Source: Pontederia crassipes (Eukaryota; Streptophyta; Magnoliopsida; Commelinales; Pontederiaceae). Taken from it: 64,000 bases of DNA. Shown in pieces: positions 62,855 through 64,000 of this stretch; the stretch's first letter is position 1; each line of letters begins with the position of its first letter. Location of the stretch: positions 44,212,991-44,276,990 of the forward strand of contig CM060195.1 of the NCBI GenBank assembly GCA_030549335.1, read 5' to 3'. The notes beneath the pieces were generated by a model, which did no database searches, was not told the DNA's origin, and saw only the letters and a list, made by a program, of their open reading frames with translations. The position numbers and the translations under genes are program-made.

Positions 62855-63385
62855 GGACCGGTCGACCGTTACTGGACCGGTCGACCATTCCTTAACCCTC
62901 GGTCGACCGGTTCTGTTGAATTGGTCGACCCTTAATTTCTGTTGACTGTCCGTGGATCGGTCGACTGCTGGCAAAGGATCGGTCGACCGCTAGCGAAGGA
63001 CCGATCGACCGACTACTCTAGATCGGTCGACCATCCCGATGATCGGTCGACCAATTGTAATCTTGCAACGATGCACAGTGTGCATCGGATCAGTCGACTA
63101 TTCGGGAAAATCGGTCGACCGATCATGATAATAAAATCCGTCTATTGACAGATGGATCGGTCGACTGCCTTGGTGTGGCCGGTCGACCGATCGACAGAAC
63201 TCTTGCGCTACGAATCGGTCGACCTTTCGGAAAAAAATTGGTCGGCCGATCACGATATTAAATTTGTCTGTTGACAGATGAATCGGTCGATCGCCTTGGT
63301 GTGGCCGGTCGACCGATTGACAGAACTCCGGTGAGTTCCTCGTGCAGATCGGTCGACCGATTGCAAATATCGGTCGACCGGTCCC
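62855..63385. repeat. Array of ~19 GGTCGACC-centred palindromes in the LTR
   Basis: The motif CGGTCGACCG, or close variants, occurs about nineteen times in roughly 530 bp at irregular spacing of about 20-50 bp. The best copies extend to ATCGGTCGACCGAT. Part of the array is itself duplicated: GCCTTGGTGTGGCCGGTCGA occurs at 63167 and, with the same flanks, at 63293 (offset 126 bp). Each copy has two or more CG dinucleotides and most have a SalI site. Confidence 0.92.
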
Positions 63386-63955
63386 CGCGATAAAACATAG
63401 TCGCCAGACTTCTTCTCCGTTTCCGGCGGTCCTTCGGCCATCCGACGACGATGATCAGAATACGAAAAATATTGCTAACTACATCAGGATCATAATGGAT
63501 CAACTTTACACATCAAATAATCCTTAATTCATCGTCTATGGGATTAAAACGCTAGAGTACCTTTGCGGTTCGACTATTGAAGTTTTTCGACGATCGATTC
63601 ATCATCCTTCGTCGTCGATCGTTCTCAATTGACTGGAAGAATTCGCCTGACCCTGGCGTGTGTCAAGGAGGAGCCTTTGCGCGTCAGGTGCGCCGGACGA
63701 TCGCTGCGTCGAGCGGGCTCTGGTTCATCTTCGATGCGCGTCATTCGCCAGACGTGAGGGAGAAGAAGGAGGGCGGCGATCGGCTAGCATCCAAGGGGAC
63801 GCGAGGTCGCCCTCGCATATTCCTTTATAGTATCGGTCAGCCAGAACGTGGCGCGATCAGGGGAGGATTCACCTCCCCTGTCGGCCATTTTTTCCTTGTG
63901 CGACGTTTCCATTTTTTTTGAATTCCTTCATTTTATGAAATTATGATACGTTACA

Positions 63956-64000
63956 TTATTACCCCCTTAAAAAAAATTCGTTCTCGAATTATGATAAGAG
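63956..64000 (-). mobile_element. 3' end of the retroelement internal region with polypurine tract
   Basis: On the minus strand: ATAATTCGAGAACGAAT, a T run, then AAGGGGGTAATAA abutting the LTR. This is the last part of the element body; the rest is outside the window. Confidence 0.65.

Larger units (their letters stand above)
61401..63955 (-). mobile_element. 3' LTR of a minus-strand Ty3/gypsy (Del/Tekay-like) element
   Basis: A 2,555-bp LTR with 7-bp inverted ends, TGTAACG at 61401 and CGTTACA at 63949-63955. Read on the minus strand, the bases to the right are ATTCGAGAACGAAT then AAGGGGGTAATAA. That order, a conserved GAGAACGAAT block then a polypurine tract just before the LTR, is what I recall from the 3' end of Del/Tekay chromoviruses. 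This shows the orientation and that the element body continues past the right edge. The LTR is long for plants. It holds a two-copy 152-bp repeat and a palindrome array (listed separately). Confidence 0.75.

Noticed and set aside
62855..63385. CRISPR-like array reading of the palindrome cluster
   Set aside because: Units are 10-14 bp with irregular, unconstrained spacers in a plant LTR; no cas genes and wrong kingdom.

Overview
This window is nuclear DNA from a flowering plant. It has intron-containing genes with GT..AG junctions, plant-specific families, and AT-rich intergenic DNA full of plant transposon types. The 5' exons of several genes are much richer in GC than their 3' exons, and neighbouring paralogues differ sharply in GC. 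That pattern is typical of commelinid monocots, so I lean towards a non-grass or grass monocot, but this is inference. The species is not identified.

Layout. 1-4.2 kb is AT-rich intergenic DNA with a perfect 116-bp tandem duplication. 4.2-9.0 kb (+) is a complete seven-exon NCL-type Na+/Ca2+ exchanger with two EF-hands (584 aa). 10.0-12.0 kb is a decayed L1-type LINE that has lost its endonuclease and reverse transcriptase. 14.5-16.8 kb (+) is an intronless 766-aa nuclear-type coiled-coil protein with no assigned function. 17.4-17.7 kb holds what looks like an orphan first exon of a DExH-box RNA helicase. 18-23 kb contains SINE-like copies, a 33-bp perfect palindrome, a broken coding-like stretch and a (CT)76 microsatellite. 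24.5-26.0 kb (+) is a complete four-exon bZIP factor of the bZIP34/61 type (279 aa).

26-35 kb is a transposon block: a SINE-like copy, a minus-strand LTR with its polypurine tract and remnants of the element body, and nested CACTA-type DNA with arrays of short inverted motifs. 35.5-59.5 kb is a tandem array of three glutamate receptor-like (GLR) channel genes, all on the minus strand and all with the same five-exon structure. From left to right: GLR-A is broken by one extra base in a T run, GLR-B is intact (891 aa) and GLR-C is intact (873 aa). Two small TIR elements lie between B and C. 61.4-64.0 kb is a 2.56-kb 3' LTR of a minus-strand Ty3/gypsy (Del/Tekay-like) element whose body continues beyond the right edge. 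It carries an array of about nineteen copies of a GGTCGACC-centred palindrome.

How the genes relate. The GLRs are predicted ligand-gated cation channels and NCL a Ca2+/Na+ antiporter, so two arms of calcium handling lie within 60 kb; I see no evidence that they are co-regulated. The most unusual signals are the palindrome array in the terminal LTR, the differing fates and base compositions of the GLR paralogues, a decoy splice acceptor in NCL, and the orphan helicase exon.
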